Positions 32,882-45,504 of a stretch of DNA of 64,000 nt are shown one piece after another. Each line of letters opens with the position of its first letter. The first letter of the stretch is position 1. The position numbers and the translations under genes are program-made. The notes beneath the pieces were generated by a model, which worked only from the letters and a program-made list of their open reading frames with translations, did not search any database and had not been told where the DNA came from. The stretch spans positions 50,593,893-50,657,892 of the forward strand of contig CM051531.1 in assembly GCA_028017165.1 (NCBI GenBank). Direction: 5' to 3'. The DNA comes from Herpetospermum pedunculosum. Taxonomy: Eukaryota > Streptophyta > Magnoliopsida > Cucurbitales > Cucurbitaceae.

Positions 32882-34678
32882 GAGATGTTTTTTTTTAAGG
32901 ACCAAAAGGACAAATCAACATCAACCACGGGCGGACTCGGGGGAGTTTGGGAGGCCAAAATGATTTTATATAAATATATAAAAAAAATTATCACAAAAAA
33001 AATCATAATTTCGAAACTCCTGTACGTTGATCTTACAAAAAAAAAAAAGAAGTTATAGGCGATACGAATCCGTGAGTGTACAAACGACTTCCAAAGCTAA
33101 GTTCAAATATATTTAGTATCACTATATAAATTAGTTCATTCGTCCTAGGAAAAAAATATTAAATTACGAGTTTAATCTATGAACTTGAAAGCGGAACTTT
33201 ATTAGATCCCTAAACTTTAAAAAGTCTCTAATTGATCCATAAACTTTCAATTTATTATCTTATAAATTTTAAATTTTAAACGTATTCTATAAGTTCTTAA
33301 ACTTTCAATTTTGTTCATAATGGTTTCTTGAATTTTAAAAAATGCCGATACAAAATTGAAAGTTAAATATATTGAACACATTTTAAAGCTCACGGATCTA
33401 AATAAACACAAAATTGAAAATATGAAGACTAAATTTGACACCTTAAAAAAAAAACACAATATAACATAAATATGTTTCCAAAATTTATAAAGAAGATGTT
33501 AATATAAACTAAATTACTTCTGAAAATGTTAACAAATAAACTAATAGTAAGAATTCGTTTTAAGATTTGTTGAAAATATGAAGACTAAATTTGGTCATTG
33601 GAAGATATAAGGATCAATTTTCAAAGTAGAATAAAATCATATTTTTATCATTTTTTTTAATATAAATATATAGAAAAAAAAATGATACTCGAAATAATAA
33701 TTAAAAAAAAAGAAATAGATAATTTAAGGAAAAAAATATTAAAGACCTATCATTAGGCCTCAAACTCGGGTGCACGGGGAAGCTAGGCATGCACGAGTAC
33801 CACTATAATAACATACATTTTGAATAATTTTGAAGGGGCCTTATATATAAGATAGTAAACTTATATATTTTATATATTTCATGACATTAATTTTACTTTT
33901 TTATATATATATATATAATCAAAATTTTGAGGTCCCTTTAGTTTCTACATAGGTCTGTCACATATTTCAAAATTGATGACTAAGAAGCCAAAGAATCTTT
34001 ACCGCATAATCACATATGTTATAAAAAAGAAAAAAAAAATTAAACGTAAGGCCAAAATACTTTCTCACGTAATTCTAAATATAGAAAAGATATGGACCAC
34101 AACATTAATTTGAATCTCCATTTACATGCAATATTTCAAAAATAAAATAAACTAATAAAACTTACAAACTATTTGTGGCTATTTATTTATTTATTTATTA
34201 TTATTTTTTTTTTTTTTAAGGTCAGTAAACTTTCAATTTTGTGTCTAATTCAATAAGGACTTGTTAGACACAAAATTAAAAATTCAAGAACTTATTATTA
34301 AATACAAAATTAAAAGTTTGAGGATCTAATCTAACTGTTAGACACTTGTTAAGTTCGGAGACTTATTGAACACAAAATTGAAAGTTAATAGATTTATAAG
34401 ACATTTTTTAAAATTTATGGACCAAATAGACACAAAGTTGAAAGTTTAGGGATAAAAATTGTAATTTAACCTAATATAAACACGAGAAGTCGGGTCGGGT
34501 TGATCTAAATCCACCCTAGTTTGTTAATCTGAAATTGTAATATATAGCAAAACAAACTAGGATAATTGCAAATATAACAAAAAAAAAAAAAAAATTTAAT
34601 TTTGATTTTTGTTTTTTGTTTTTTTTTCCTGATATTCCTAATTTACCCTCTATCAATTTATACAACCATTTACCTTAT
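32882..34678. other. AT-rich intergenic DNA with diverged inverted MITE-like repeats
   Basis: 33180-33460 and 34200-34460 both contain phrases such as AAACTTTCAATTTTGTGTC and its inverse GACACAAAATTGAAAG, a widespread plant repeat type with inverted halves. The ends are not clear. No gene was found. Confidence 0.5.
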
Positions 34679-35610
34679 ATTTGGTGTATCAGTAGTTGTG
34701 ACTGATACACCCATATACACGTAGTTGATGTGTGATAGACTCTTAAAAATTTAATAGATTTATACACTCATGTGATATACTACAAGTTTATGTTCATTTT
34801 AGATTGTTGACATACTCAAAATTTCAACTAATGTGTTTTATTTATGATTAGAAGTTCATTGATACACCAAATATAAGGTATATCAGTTGAACGGATATAT
34901 CTTATATTTCGTGCATTAGTCAACATATATATCAAAGAAATATAAATTATAATCATATGTTTTATTGGTATTTTTTAGAGTCTCAATAAATATATATATT
35001 TCATTGTGAACTAGGGTTTTACGTCATATTTACATATGTTTATTGATTTCGTTTAGGTAAATCTATATGGTGTACTAGTCACAACTGATATACTTTATAT
35101 TTGGTGCATCAGTTATTATTGATTTACCTTATATAATTTGGTGTATTACCCCAACTGATATACCTTATATTTAGTATATAAGTTATACAACTGATTTACC
35201 TTATATTTGGTGTATTAGTCACAATTGATATACCTTATATTTGATGTCATTTATACAACTAATTGACCTTATATTTGATGTATCAGTCACAACTGATTTA
35301 CCTTATATTTGGTGTATCAACCTCAATTGATTTACCTTATATTTGGTGTATCAACCTCAATTGATATACCTAATATTTAGTGTATGAGTTATACAATTGA
35401 TTTACCTTATCTTTGGTGTATCAGTCACAACTGATATACTTTATATTTGGTGTATCAGTTATACAATTGATATATCTTATATTTGGTACATCAATTATAC
35501 AATTGATTTACCTTATATTTGGCGTACCAGTTATACAAGATATACCATATATTTGCTGTATCAGCCAACTGACATGCCAAATATAAAGTATATCAGTTGA
35601 CTCATATACC
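34679..35610 (+). repeat. Minisatellite of ~35-bp units
   Basis: The core TTACCTTATATTTGGTGTAT recurs with variation every ~35-70 bp, most densely at 35040-35600. It alternates with CAGTCACAACTGATATA and CAGTTATACAATTGAT segments. Units are diverged from each other, so the array is old. The open frame in it is a by-product of the repeat. Confidence 0.85.
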
Positions 35611-35794
35611 ACATATTAGTTATTTTAAATTAGCTATCATTGATTATAATTTTTATATTTTTATTTCAAATTAGCTATCAATATGTGCATTTATCAATAC
35701 TATAAGACATCAACCAAATATCATTCAAGGTCTCTCATTCTATTGAAATTTTGATTATATCACAAAGTTATCAAACACCCATTAGTCTATCAGA

Positions 35795-35872
35795 CAAAGT
35801 TTGGACTATTGACCAAGATGTCAGACTTAAGACGTTCGAATCCCCCACCTTATATATTGTAAAAAAAAAACT
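35795..35872 (+). mobile_element. Short SINE (family B) remnant
   Basis: GTTTGGACTATTGACCAAG is followed by B box GTTCGAATCCCC (about 35834-35845), CCACCTTATATATTG and an A run at about 35862-35871. The A box is degraded. Confidence 0.45.
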
Positions 35873-36920
35873 ACATAACATACTTCTGATCATAAGTTTT
35901 TTCTTTTAAATGTTAGGTTTCAAATAATTTATTCTATTTTAGTCCCTGAAGTTTCAAAATGTCCATTTTAGTGTTGGAACTTTCAACGTTGTTCTATTGT
36001 GGTTTCTGAAGCCAAATTGAGAATAATAATCAATATGTATTATTTCCCTTGAGGTGGGATGTTCAAATTCTCGTACCTCCATTTATTTGTACTAAAAACA
36101 ACATTGTGGTTAATGAACTTTTAAAATCTCTATTTTAGTTGACATACTTTCAAAAGATAACTATTTTGATTCTTCCCTTTATTATAATTTTAATAAATTA
36201 ATGATGTGGCTTCCAATATGTGTACTAATATAACCCTGATTTCAAGCTATATAGGTTGGGAAAATTTATGGACTAAAATAGACTTTTGAAGACCAAAAAT
36301 TAAATAAATTTAAAAACTTAAAGACAAAAAAAAAACATACCTAAACTAAATACTATAATTCAAAGAAGAGAGAGAATTTAAGTGTAGAGTGGATAAGGAA
36401 TTAACAGCAGGTTGACAAACATCTCATCTTACTTGCTAGTGCTACACACATTCAAAACAAATCAATGTTTTCCATTTTCCCCAACCATGAAAGTGGCAAA
36501 TTTACTTTCCTCTTTCATTTCATAACGAGATTGCTCTTCCAAATTCGAAATCTACCAGCAGAAGAAAACAACAATTTTTAATCTTTCAGGCTGTGGGCAG
36601 CGATCACTTTCGGTAGGACAAATTCAAGATAAACAGTGGTGTACTAAATTCGAACCACTAACGAAGATCTTTCTCCATTTTCAACATGGGGTCGAAAAGA
36701 GTCCCAAAATGTATTGAAATCGTCTATGTGTTGCCACATGGACGTGAAATCTCCACCACTCCCCAAGAATTTCAGTGCTACAAGTCTCAAAAACCCACTC
36801 AATTCATCACACACAACACCCACCATCTCCATTTCTTACTAATTGGGTATCTTCATCTTCATTTTTCTCTGCAAATTCTTCAAGAGGACTGCTTTTTGAG
36901 TTCTGTTACAGACCCCCACC
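35873..36920 (+). other. Upstream region and 5' leader of ZEP
   Basis: 35940-36330 has the diverged 'TTTTAGTCCCTGAAGTTTC' type repeat. From about 36380 the composition becomes that of low-copy DNA. The ~150 bp before the ATG at 36921 are pyrimidine-rich and likely untranslated leader. I cannot place a TATA box with confidence. Confidence 0.45.
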
Positions 36921-39900
36921 ATGGCGATGACCAGATTTCACAACCCTTTTAATCTCTCCTCCTCTGGGTTGTCGAGAACTTGTTTCCCAGTTCCAGCGTT
37001 TCGGGAATACCTAGTTGAGATTTCGCCTTGTCAGAGGATTGGGGGGAAAATGGCTTGTGGGCGGAGGAAGAAAGTGACCCAAGTGAAAGCCGCCGTGGCA
37101 GAGGCGCCGCCGGCGGAAGAAATTGGCCGGAGCTTGCCGACGAAGAAGGTTCGGGTACTTGTGGCCGGTGGTGGAATTGGGGGTTTGGTTTTTGCTTTGG
37201 CGGCGAAGAAGAAAGGGTTTGAAGTGGTGGTTTTCGAGAAGGATATTAGTGCCATTAGAGGAGAAGGGCAGTACAGGGGGCCGATTCAGATACAGAGCAA
37301 TGCTTTGGCAGCTCTGGAAGCCATTGATTTGGAGGTTGCTGAGGAAGTTATGAGAGTCGCCTGTATTACTGGTGATAGGATTAATGGGCTTGTTGATGGA
37401 GTTTCTGGAAATTGGTATGTTGCTTTTTGTTTTGATGAGTCTCTGTAAGATTTTTGTATGTGTTTTGTTTGACTGATTATTCTTGAATCTTTTTTATTTC
37501 ATTTTGAATCTCTTACTGATTCAAATTGGACTTACTTTAGAAAAGCAGGATTTAGCTAACAACATCATGTCAACAGCTGAGACATGTGACTGAGAAAGAT
37601 AAATGATATGTTGCACTGTGTAAGAATTGTTGTGTGCTTGAAGTTGTTGGTTAATTTATCTTCAGACTAGGTGGATAAACGGAAGGGCTAAAGTTCTTTT
37701 GAAATGTGTCTTTAAAGCTTTTTTCATGGCGTCTTTTGTTGAACCTGAGTCTAGCTCAACTCATATATTCTCGACCATAAGATCAGAGGTTCGAATCTCC
37801 GCCCACCATACATAGTACGGCTCCTCTTGTAATGCTTTACACAATTCTTTCTTTGATTCTTTGTGAATCATACTGTTTTTCTGATGGACCTTGATCAGAA
37901 GGCGTTTTTGCAATCCATGTTTTTGGTAGGGATTTCTTTTATTCTGGCCTCTAGGCTGGTCTCTCTTTTAACTTTTATTAGGCAGTGGTACTTTGCCTGA
38001 GGTAACATTTATATCTTAGGCAGAAGTAAGAGTAAGACAGTTCATTCAGATAAATTTGGAATATGAACCAACAAACAAATTGGAATGAATGGAATTGTTT
38101 TCCAACGAATGAAATTTATCAGAAGATTTCCCTTTCTTACTCAGTCTGCTGGGATTATTGCTATGTATATTATTTGAGATGCCAATTTTCAGATCTTTGT
38201 TACATGAAGGATATGTAACTCGTTAACAGGTACATCAAGTTTGACACGTTCACCCCTGCAGCCGAACGAGGACTTCCTGTCACAAGGGTTATCAGCCGGA
38301 TGGCGTTGCAACAAATTCTTGCTCGTGCTGTAGGTGATGATGTGATTATAAATGATAGTAATGTTGTTGACTTTGAGGATAAGGGAGATAAGGTAATATC
38401 CCATCGGAATCTGTTTCTTGTTCTTGCAAAAAACTCAGCTTATAGCTTCATGATAAAGATTATGGTCACATGATACATCTGTTTCTTTGTGGTTGACATG
38501 ATTTCATCTTGTCTTTCTGCATTTTGCGCCTTTAGGTCAAGGTGATTCTTGAAGATGGACAGCAACATGAGGGCGATCTCCTGGTCGGAGCAGATGGTAT
38601 ATGGTCAAAGGTACTATTATATGTTACTATTTCTTCATTTTCTGGTTGAATTTAACTTGTTCTCAATGTATTGTTTTATTAATGAATATTGATGCTATAT
38701 GATTTATAATGTCAGGTCAGAAAGAACTTGTTTGGACACTCGGACCCAGTATATTCTGGCTATACATGCTATACTGGTATCGCGGACTTCATTCCAGCTG
38801 ACATCGAAACTGTTGGGTAAGATTAAACTTTTTATTGCAATAAATGTAGACAACTTTCTGGTCTTCTATTTTAAGATCTGTCTTTTGATTTATATTTTGA
38901 AGGTACCGAGTGTTTCTGGGTCACAAACAATACTTCGTATCCTCAGACGTCGGTGCAGGAAAGATGCAGTGGTATGCATTTCATAAGGAATCACCTGGTG
39001 GCACTGATGCCCCTAACGGTACGTCTATGACCAACCTTTTATAATTGATTAAAATCATACCTCCTCTTCCAGAGAGAAACAAATAAATAAAAAGTTTTCC
39101 CTTGAATCTGTTCTTGAAAGTATCTGTTATATGATTCTGATTGTAGCTCTTTTATGCTTTTTTTTCAAAAATAAAAATAAAAATAAAAATAAGAATATGG
39201 TATGATGTTCTTTGTAAAACACTCCAATCAACCAGAACACTTCACCAAAGAACTAACAAACCAATCATGATGAACCGCGAGGAGCAAAGAACAACAAGAA
39301 AGAAGAACACAAAAAAAGTTTTAGTGGCTCTATAAAAACACGATCTATGTCTAATTCTCGAATGAATTACATGGCTCTTCCACCCTTTCATAACATCTTC
39401 TTTTTGCCTTCTAAAAAACCGTTACCGCCCATGCTAGCTAACTCATGTTCAATGCATGATCTCAGGCTCATGCAGTTTACATGAGTACCACTCTGCTAAC
39501 TAACTAATGATGGGAGCAATACAAGATGATAATGATAACTTTTCCGCCATGTAGGAGTTTCCTAGGCTCATGCTTTCTTGAATAACATTTGATTGACTTC
39601 CTAGCAGGCAAAAAGGAAAGACTGCTCAAAATTTTTGAAGGTTGGTGCGAGAATGTGATAGATCTGATACTTACCACTGATGAAGATTCCGTTCTTCGAC
39701 GTGATATATATGATCGCACACCCGTTTTCACATGGGGTAAGGGTCGCATCACTTTGCTTGGGGATTCCGTACATGCTATGCAGCCAAATATGGGTCAAGG
39801 GGGATGCATGGCTATTGAGGTACTCATTTTTTCGTCTTGAGTTTCGTGATTTATATCTTCTGATCCATATTGATAAGTTCTAGTAAGAGTAACCATAAAC

Positions 39901-42900
39901 GATTTGTTTCCTCTATTTCTTGGACACTGCACATTGAAGTTTCTTGCTCTGTCACTCATCTGTTGAAGGTAGGAACTTCAAATGTGATAAAACCAGGTTC
40001 AGGCGTAGTTATGCTTATCATTTCTTTCCGGTGATTACAGGATGGTTATCAACTTGCACTTGAGCTGGATAATGCATGGAACGAAAGCATAGTCTCGGGA
40101 TCTCCTATCGACATTGTTTCTTCGTTGAAGAGGTATTTAGTTTTATTTCCATATGGCAATCCTTTGGAAGGAAAGAGAGAAAAGATAGTTACTTCACATT
40201 GAAAACATTTCTACCCAGTTTTCTAATCAACATTGTGAGATTAACTAATCTGTTGCTGGCCTGCAGTTTGGGCCATAAGAATCCATGTTAACATTTTGAA
40301 TTTAATTTTATTAATTGTTTTCCTAGTTATGAGAGTACTAGAAGAATACGTGTTGCTGTAATTCATGGAATGGCAAGAATGGCTGCATTCATGGCTTCCA
40401 CTTATAAAGCTTATTTGGGAGTTGGACTTGGCCCGCTCTCGGTAAGTAATCGTTGTATATACTAGCATTGAATCATAGATTAATTTTTGTATGTGGCAAG
40501 GCTGCACAGTATGTCTAATGAGTTTCGATCGATCTCCTAGTTTTTGACACAGTTCCGAATACCACATCCGGGGACTTTTGGTGGAAGGTTTTTTATTGAT
40601 CTGGCAATGCCCTTGATGCTTAATTGGGTCTTAGGCGGTAATAGGTAAATTCTTAAAATTCTCTCTTTCGTCTTCATTCTTTTAAAAGGAAAACATATTT
40701 AGTGAAAAGTTATACAGTCCAAAACTCCCTTTACGAGCATATAAAGGACCCGTTTGATAATGTTCTCGTTTCTCGTTTACTGTTCCCTGTTTCTTGTTTC
40801 ATATTTTTTAGGAACTAGAAATAAGAATATGTTTGATAACTATTTTTGTTTCTTCTTCTTCTTATTTTTTATTTTTACTTCTTTATAGTTTAAATGGAAT
40901 TTAGCTGTATAACATAAAAAAATATATAGCATGCATTAAAACATATATATAAAAAAAAAATTATCAAAAGTAAATTATCTAATACAAAAGTAAGTCCAGT
41001 GGTAAAATTAACAACAATAATAAAATTGTTTCTATCCTTCAAATGTTGCTCAAACTGCCAAACCGAGCATAGCTCAATTGGCATAAGGTTGTGCTCTTAA
41101 CTAAGAGATCATGGGTTCAAAAAAAAAAAATGCTCACTCGAGGTTTTACTGACCAACCAAAATTGCAAAATTCTGTACTAAAAATTCAATTTTTTTCAAA
41201 TAATATATAAATATACATGTTGCAAAATAATATATAAAAGATACTGCAAAATTAAGAAATAAAATAAAAAACTAAAATGCATTACTCTGGTCTAGAAGCC
41301 AGGAACTGGAAAGAGAGCAATTTTGAGAGCTGCTCTGGCCATCAAGCCAATAACCAGTTATAATAAATCAAGGAACGGAATAGTATACGTATAAAACAAA
41401 AAATGGAACAAAGAGAAACTATATTTTGTAGTTTCTCAAATTTTGTCTATTTTTTGGAAACGTTTCTCAAAATTTAGAAACAAGAAACGGAAATGTTGAT
41501 AACGAGCCCAAAAAAAACCCTAAAAAGCTATAAGAACAGCCCTTTCTTGGGAAAATACAAGCACCGCCCCTAGGGAAGTGCTTGTCGCACACAACTATTT
41601 AGGAAACCTCCTGGGTACATTTAAAATTTATAGTAAGTTTTGGGATGAATTTGATAAAGTACTTTCCAGCGAATCACTTCTGTAAGAGCAAAGTGTTCTT
41701 TAATTAGCTAAAAACACTTTTTAAGTCTTCCACCCAGACATCTCCACAATGGTATGAATATTGTCCACGGCCTAAACCCTCCTGGCTTGGTTTCACCCAA
41801 GAGGCCTCATATCATTGGAGATAATTGTCCCCCTTATATACCCATGATCTTTCCCTTTTCTAGCCAATGTGGGATATTGTTTGTATCTAACAATCCTCTC
41901 CCCTCAAACAAAGCACCACACTTAGGTCGGATTCACTAAGCTCAACCATGACCCTCAAATAGTCATCCATCCGAATTACACTTGAGCAACCCGTAAAGCT
42001 CAACCACAGATTCACTATGACTCAAATAATGACAAATTATGACAATGTCATTGAGTTTTCTATCCAATGTGGGATATTGTTTGTATCTAACAATCATCCA
42101 CCTGAATTACACTTGAGCAACCCGCAAAGCTCAACCACAGATTCACTGTGACTCAAATTATGACAATGTTATTGGGAGACTCGTCAATATTTTTATTCAC
42201 ACCCGAGGATTCTACGAACATGGCTATGTTAGGGACAAAGCTCTGATACCACTTATTAAGGACAATGAAACCCAGACATCTCCAATGATATTGTCCACTT
42301 TGGGCCTAAACTCTCATGACTTTGCTTTTGGTTTCACCCAAAAGGCCTATACCATTGGAGATAATTGTCCCCCCATGTATACCCATGATCTTTCCCTTTT
42401 CTAGCATGTGGGATATTGTTTGTATCCTAACAGTGTGCATAGCAACATTACTCCTTTGAACATTCCGGTTTTAGCAAGCTTTGAATGATGACGAGGAGCT
42501 GCCGAGAAAACTGCTTCTATATGCACGGTGCTCACCATATATCGCTTCCAATCACCCAATTTTGGCTACTCATAAAAGTTTTAAACCGTAAAATTTCCAT
42601 CTCCCTTCACCTCATTGGTTTTTCTGCCCTTGTCTTCTTTTTGCTTCTTTTTTTTCTAGAATAGGGACCAAGAGAACTCCAAACTTTTTTGAACACACAA
42701 GCACTCCACCCCCTTGCAAAAACAAAAAACACTTCACTCTTAGATTCTTTTAGGGATTCATTAATTATTTCGCCAACATTTATAAGCTCGAAACAGGAGG
42801 GGGCTGCTGCCATTAACACCAGAAATCTCAACACCTTTTTGTTAAGCAAACCTATGTAAATAGCATTAAATACTTCATTCTTGTTCTTTTAAAACTGACC

Positions 42901-44633
42901 CATCTTCCTGAAGTAATCATTTTGGATTCCCTCAAAAGCCACCTTCTGTTCCAATATATTGAAAAAGAACTCTTTTCTTAACAAAATTTCAAGCTCCCCA
43001 TCAATGCTAGAAGTATCCAAGCTTTCTGTGAAATTTCTAAGACTCACCATTCCTCTGATTTCCATTTGTTTGCTGCCAATTTCTTCTTTAATGAAAACTG
43101 GGGAGTTTTTCTAATTAATGCTGCCACTTCTATTATGCTGTCATAAATAACATTTGGTATCAACATGCATTGGGACCCTTTTTTTATCAATATGTTTAAG
43201 GAAGAACCATTTTGTGTAACCCCTTTGTTTTGTAATGAAGTTTGTCACTTATTAAAAAAAAAAAAAAAATTAAGTGGCTTCATACTTGAATTAACATATA
43301 CAAAGACCCTTCCTTCTTGCAGACTCTCTGATAAATATTCATTAAAATACAATTTAGAAACTCTCTTGTACTAGTATGAATCTGAGAAAAGTTAACTTAA
43401 GAATTCATTTTTCTTCTGCAGTTCAAAATTAGAAGGGAGGCCACCATCTTGCAGACTCTCAGACAAAGTAGGTTATCTAGAATTAATTTTATGTTCAGTC
43501 TGTTCAGAGCAAGAGTGGATCTTTTTCCATTTTTTATTTTAGTCCTTGAAATTTATTTTCTTAAAATATTGTTACCATAAACTACCTGTGAAGGCAAATG
43601 ATCAATTACGCAAATGGCTTGAAGATGACGATGCCCTAGAGCGCGCTACTAACGGAGAGTAAGCTCACGGTCTCGATTGTTCGTTTAATGTTAAGACTAG
43701 AGTACCAGTTCTACTCAACTATGCATCTGATCTTTGAATTAAGAACGGACCGGTTTGCTTTTTTAGGTGGTTTCTATTGCCAAAAGGAGACGAAGCTAGT
43801 GTTTCTCAGCCCATTCTCCTAAGCAGAGACGAGAACCAGGCCTGTTTCATCGGGTATGCTTTTATTCTCTTTTCTATCTGGTAGAACCACAAAATCAGTA
43901 CACATTCGTTTGCAAATGACATTCTTTTAATAATAAATATGATTGCAGAAGTGTGAAGCAGGAAGTAGATTCAGGGTTGTCGGTCGCTATACCGTTGCCT
44001 CAGGTGAATTGATTACACTTTATATGCTTGAAAAGAATTCCATCTCACTGCTGGTGTTTGAAAGTTGAAACAATCTCACTAATTTGTTTCCGTTATTCCC
44101 CCGGAATTGCAGGTTTCGGAAAAGCACGCTCGTATCCATTACAAAGATGGGGCTTTCTTCTTGACTGATCTGAGGAGTGAACATGGTACCTGGCTCTCTG
44201 AGTAAGTATATTTTATGAGGCAGCTCTTTTTACTCTCTGAAAATATAGAAGTTTGTGCTCCAAATATGATATCTCCTTGCAAATATGATTGCAGTCATGA
44301 AGGACGGCGGTACCGTGTACCTGCGAAGTTTCCAGTACGCTTTCATCAATCCGATGCTATTGAGTTTGGTTCGGATAAGAAGGTAATCGATGACCAAAAA
44401 CTTTGGAGTTTTCTGTTTAGTCCTCAATCTACAAAGATGACTATCATTAAAAGTTCTGATGAGAAAGGATTAATAACATTGCATCACTTCGTCGAGAATT
44501 TCGAGCAATTCGTCTCTTAATCTTGTGATCAAATAATCGTTTTATTTTTGAATATATGCAGGCAGTATTTCGTGTGAAGGTGATAAGATCTTCAGTTGAA
44601 AACGATAGAGAAAAAGTAGAGATAAACTCATGA
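36921..44633 (+). CDS. ZEP: Zeaxanthin epoxidase (16 exons, 657 aa)
   Basis: Exons: 36921-37414, 38230-38392, 38536-38610, 38716-38816, 38903-39018, 39608-39819, 40041-40132, 40327-40441, 40541-40644, 43422-43467, 43594-43658, 43767-43853, 43949-44003, 44113-44201, 44295-44382, 44562-44633; the frame is open throughout. The plastid enzyme epoxidises zeaxanthin via antheraxanthin to violaxanthin, in the xanthophyll cycle and the abscisic acid route. Residues 1-60 look like a transit peptide (rich in Ser, Arg and basic residues). The FAD-binding motif AGGGIGG is at 82-88 with FEKD at its end. The second FAD motif GDSVHAMQPNMGQGG starts at 368. YTCYTGIADF and the C-terminal FHA domain (about 540-635, with SEKHARIHY and HGTWLSD) are as in plant ZEPs. 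The length is normal. Intron 9 (40645-43421) is full of transposons. The gene appears intact. Confidence 0.95.
37744..37830 (+). mobile_element. Short SINE (family B) in ZEP intron 1
   Basis: TAGCTCAACTCA (about 37752) and GGTTCGAATCTCC (about 37788-37800) are spaced as A and B boxes, followed by GCCCACCATACAT. No clear poly-A survives, so it is an old copy. Confidence 0.5.
40747..41512. mobile_element. MITE (TTTGATAA-type ends) in ZEP intron 9
   Basis: The left end GACCCGTTTGATAATG is followed by CTCGTTTCTCG and CTGTTTCTTGTTTC. It is mirrored at the right by CAAGAAACGGAAATGTTGA and TAACGAGCCC. The ends resemble those of 13961-15135. A tRNA-like SINE copy lies inside (41056-41130). No flanking duplication could be read. 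Confidence 0.55.
41056..41130 (+). mobile_element. tRNA-like SINE copy (family C)
   Basis: CCAAACCGAGCATAGCTCAA, then TTGGCATAAGG and GATCATGGGTTCAA followed by an A run. A box TAGCTCAATTGG is perfect; B box is GGTTCAA cut by the A run. A close relative is at 46164-46257. Confidence 0.6.
41728..42432 (-). mobile_element. TRIM-like LTR element in ZEP intron 9
   Basis: On the minus strand, the 5' LTR is about 42254-42432 and starts TGTTAGGATACAAACAATAT. The primer site TGGTATCAGAGC is at 42240-42251. The interior is non-coding, the purine tract TTTGAGGGGAGAGGA lies at about 41893-41910, and the 3' LTR is about 41728-41892, starting TGTTAGATACAAACAATAT. A piece of LTR end plus interior is duplicated inside (41945-42050 against 42060-42170). 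Confidence 0.8.
42640..43130 (-). pseudogene. Decayed ORF, origin unknown
   Basis: About 160 codons are open on the minus strand except for one TAA near 42895. Readable parts are EIGSKQMEIRGMVSLRNF, RKEFFFNILEQKVAFEG and SEVFFVFARGWSACVFKK. I do not recognise a domain. Its position between transposons in an intron suggests retroelement origin (LINE ORF1 or similar). A + strand LINE-like 3' end with an A run lies just beyond, at about 43253-43268. Confidence 0.4.
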
Positions 44634-45250
44634 AGGAATGTGGAAAATGAATCTCCATATACAATTCTTCTTAGTTTGAGGGGTTATGTACAGAAATTAT
44701 TGAAGGCAGTGGAGCACTAAGAAATCTGCTGATTTTGAATGCAACAGATTGATTTGTATTATCACTCAAGTTTTGAGTGTAAAGATGCATTGAACTCCAC
44801 ACTCCTGTAATGATTTTTAAAACACATATAAGTATACACCAAAATGTTTATTAGATCAAAATATGTATAGATGTACTATTACTATCTCTACTGTGCTTCT
44901 TTTACTTCTAAGTTTTAAGAAAACCAAAATATGTTATGAATATGATTAGCTTAGAGGGTGGATCCAAGGAACTAAGACTATTTCTTAACTTTATTTGTTA
45001 TATATGTTGGCTTTACATTCTTAAAAGAATGCATATTCTACAAATATATTGTCTTAAAACATTTCTAGTGTTCCAACTCTTTTGAAAAACACTTTTATGT
45101 TACTTCAAAAACATGATAGTTTTAAAAGCACTTCCAAACATATTCTAAACCACACTAGAAGTATTAGTGATTTTAGCACTAGATAGATTTTTGTCTCTTT
45201 GTCATGATACAGGATGCAAATGGCAGGTTAATTAGGAGATTAGCATATTT
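44634..45250. other. ZEP 3' UTR and intergenic DNA
   Basis: The 3' UTR probably ends within ~200 bp of the TGA. The rest is AT-rich with no recognisable element. Confidence 0.5.
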
Positions 45251-45428
45251 TTCAAAATAACTTGTCAAAAAAAGTTGATTTTGAAACAATTTAACTTTGG
45301 GGAGGACTTTAATTTAAAAATAAGATTAGAAGTTAGGTATTCAAAATAACTTGTCAAAAAAAAGTTGATTTTGAAACAATTTAACTTTTGGGAGGACTTT
45401 AATTTAAAAATAAGATTATAAGTTAGGT
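45251..45428 (+). repeat. 89-bp tandem duplication
   Basis: Two units, 45251-45339 and 45340-45428, each start TTCAAAATAACTTGTCAAAA and end at AGTTAGGTA; they differ at only a few positions. Confidence 0.9.
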
Positions 45429-45504
45429 AGTTAGAGGAATTTAAGGGTCAGCCTCCTAGATACACTGTTTAGGAGACTATGCCTATAATTATCTAAGAAT
45501 GGTC

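Noticed and set aside
35397..35600. 67-codon frame with a YIW-type repeat
   Set aside because: Direct product of the minisatellite; no sign of a gene.
37028..37353. Other open frames overlapping ZEP exon 1
   Set aside because: Shadows of the GC-rich transit-peptide and FAD-domain coding sequence.
26366..44633. Patatin-like gene and ZEP as a functional cluster
   Set aside because: Different pathways and compartments, separated by over 6 kb of transposon DNA; neighbours by chance.
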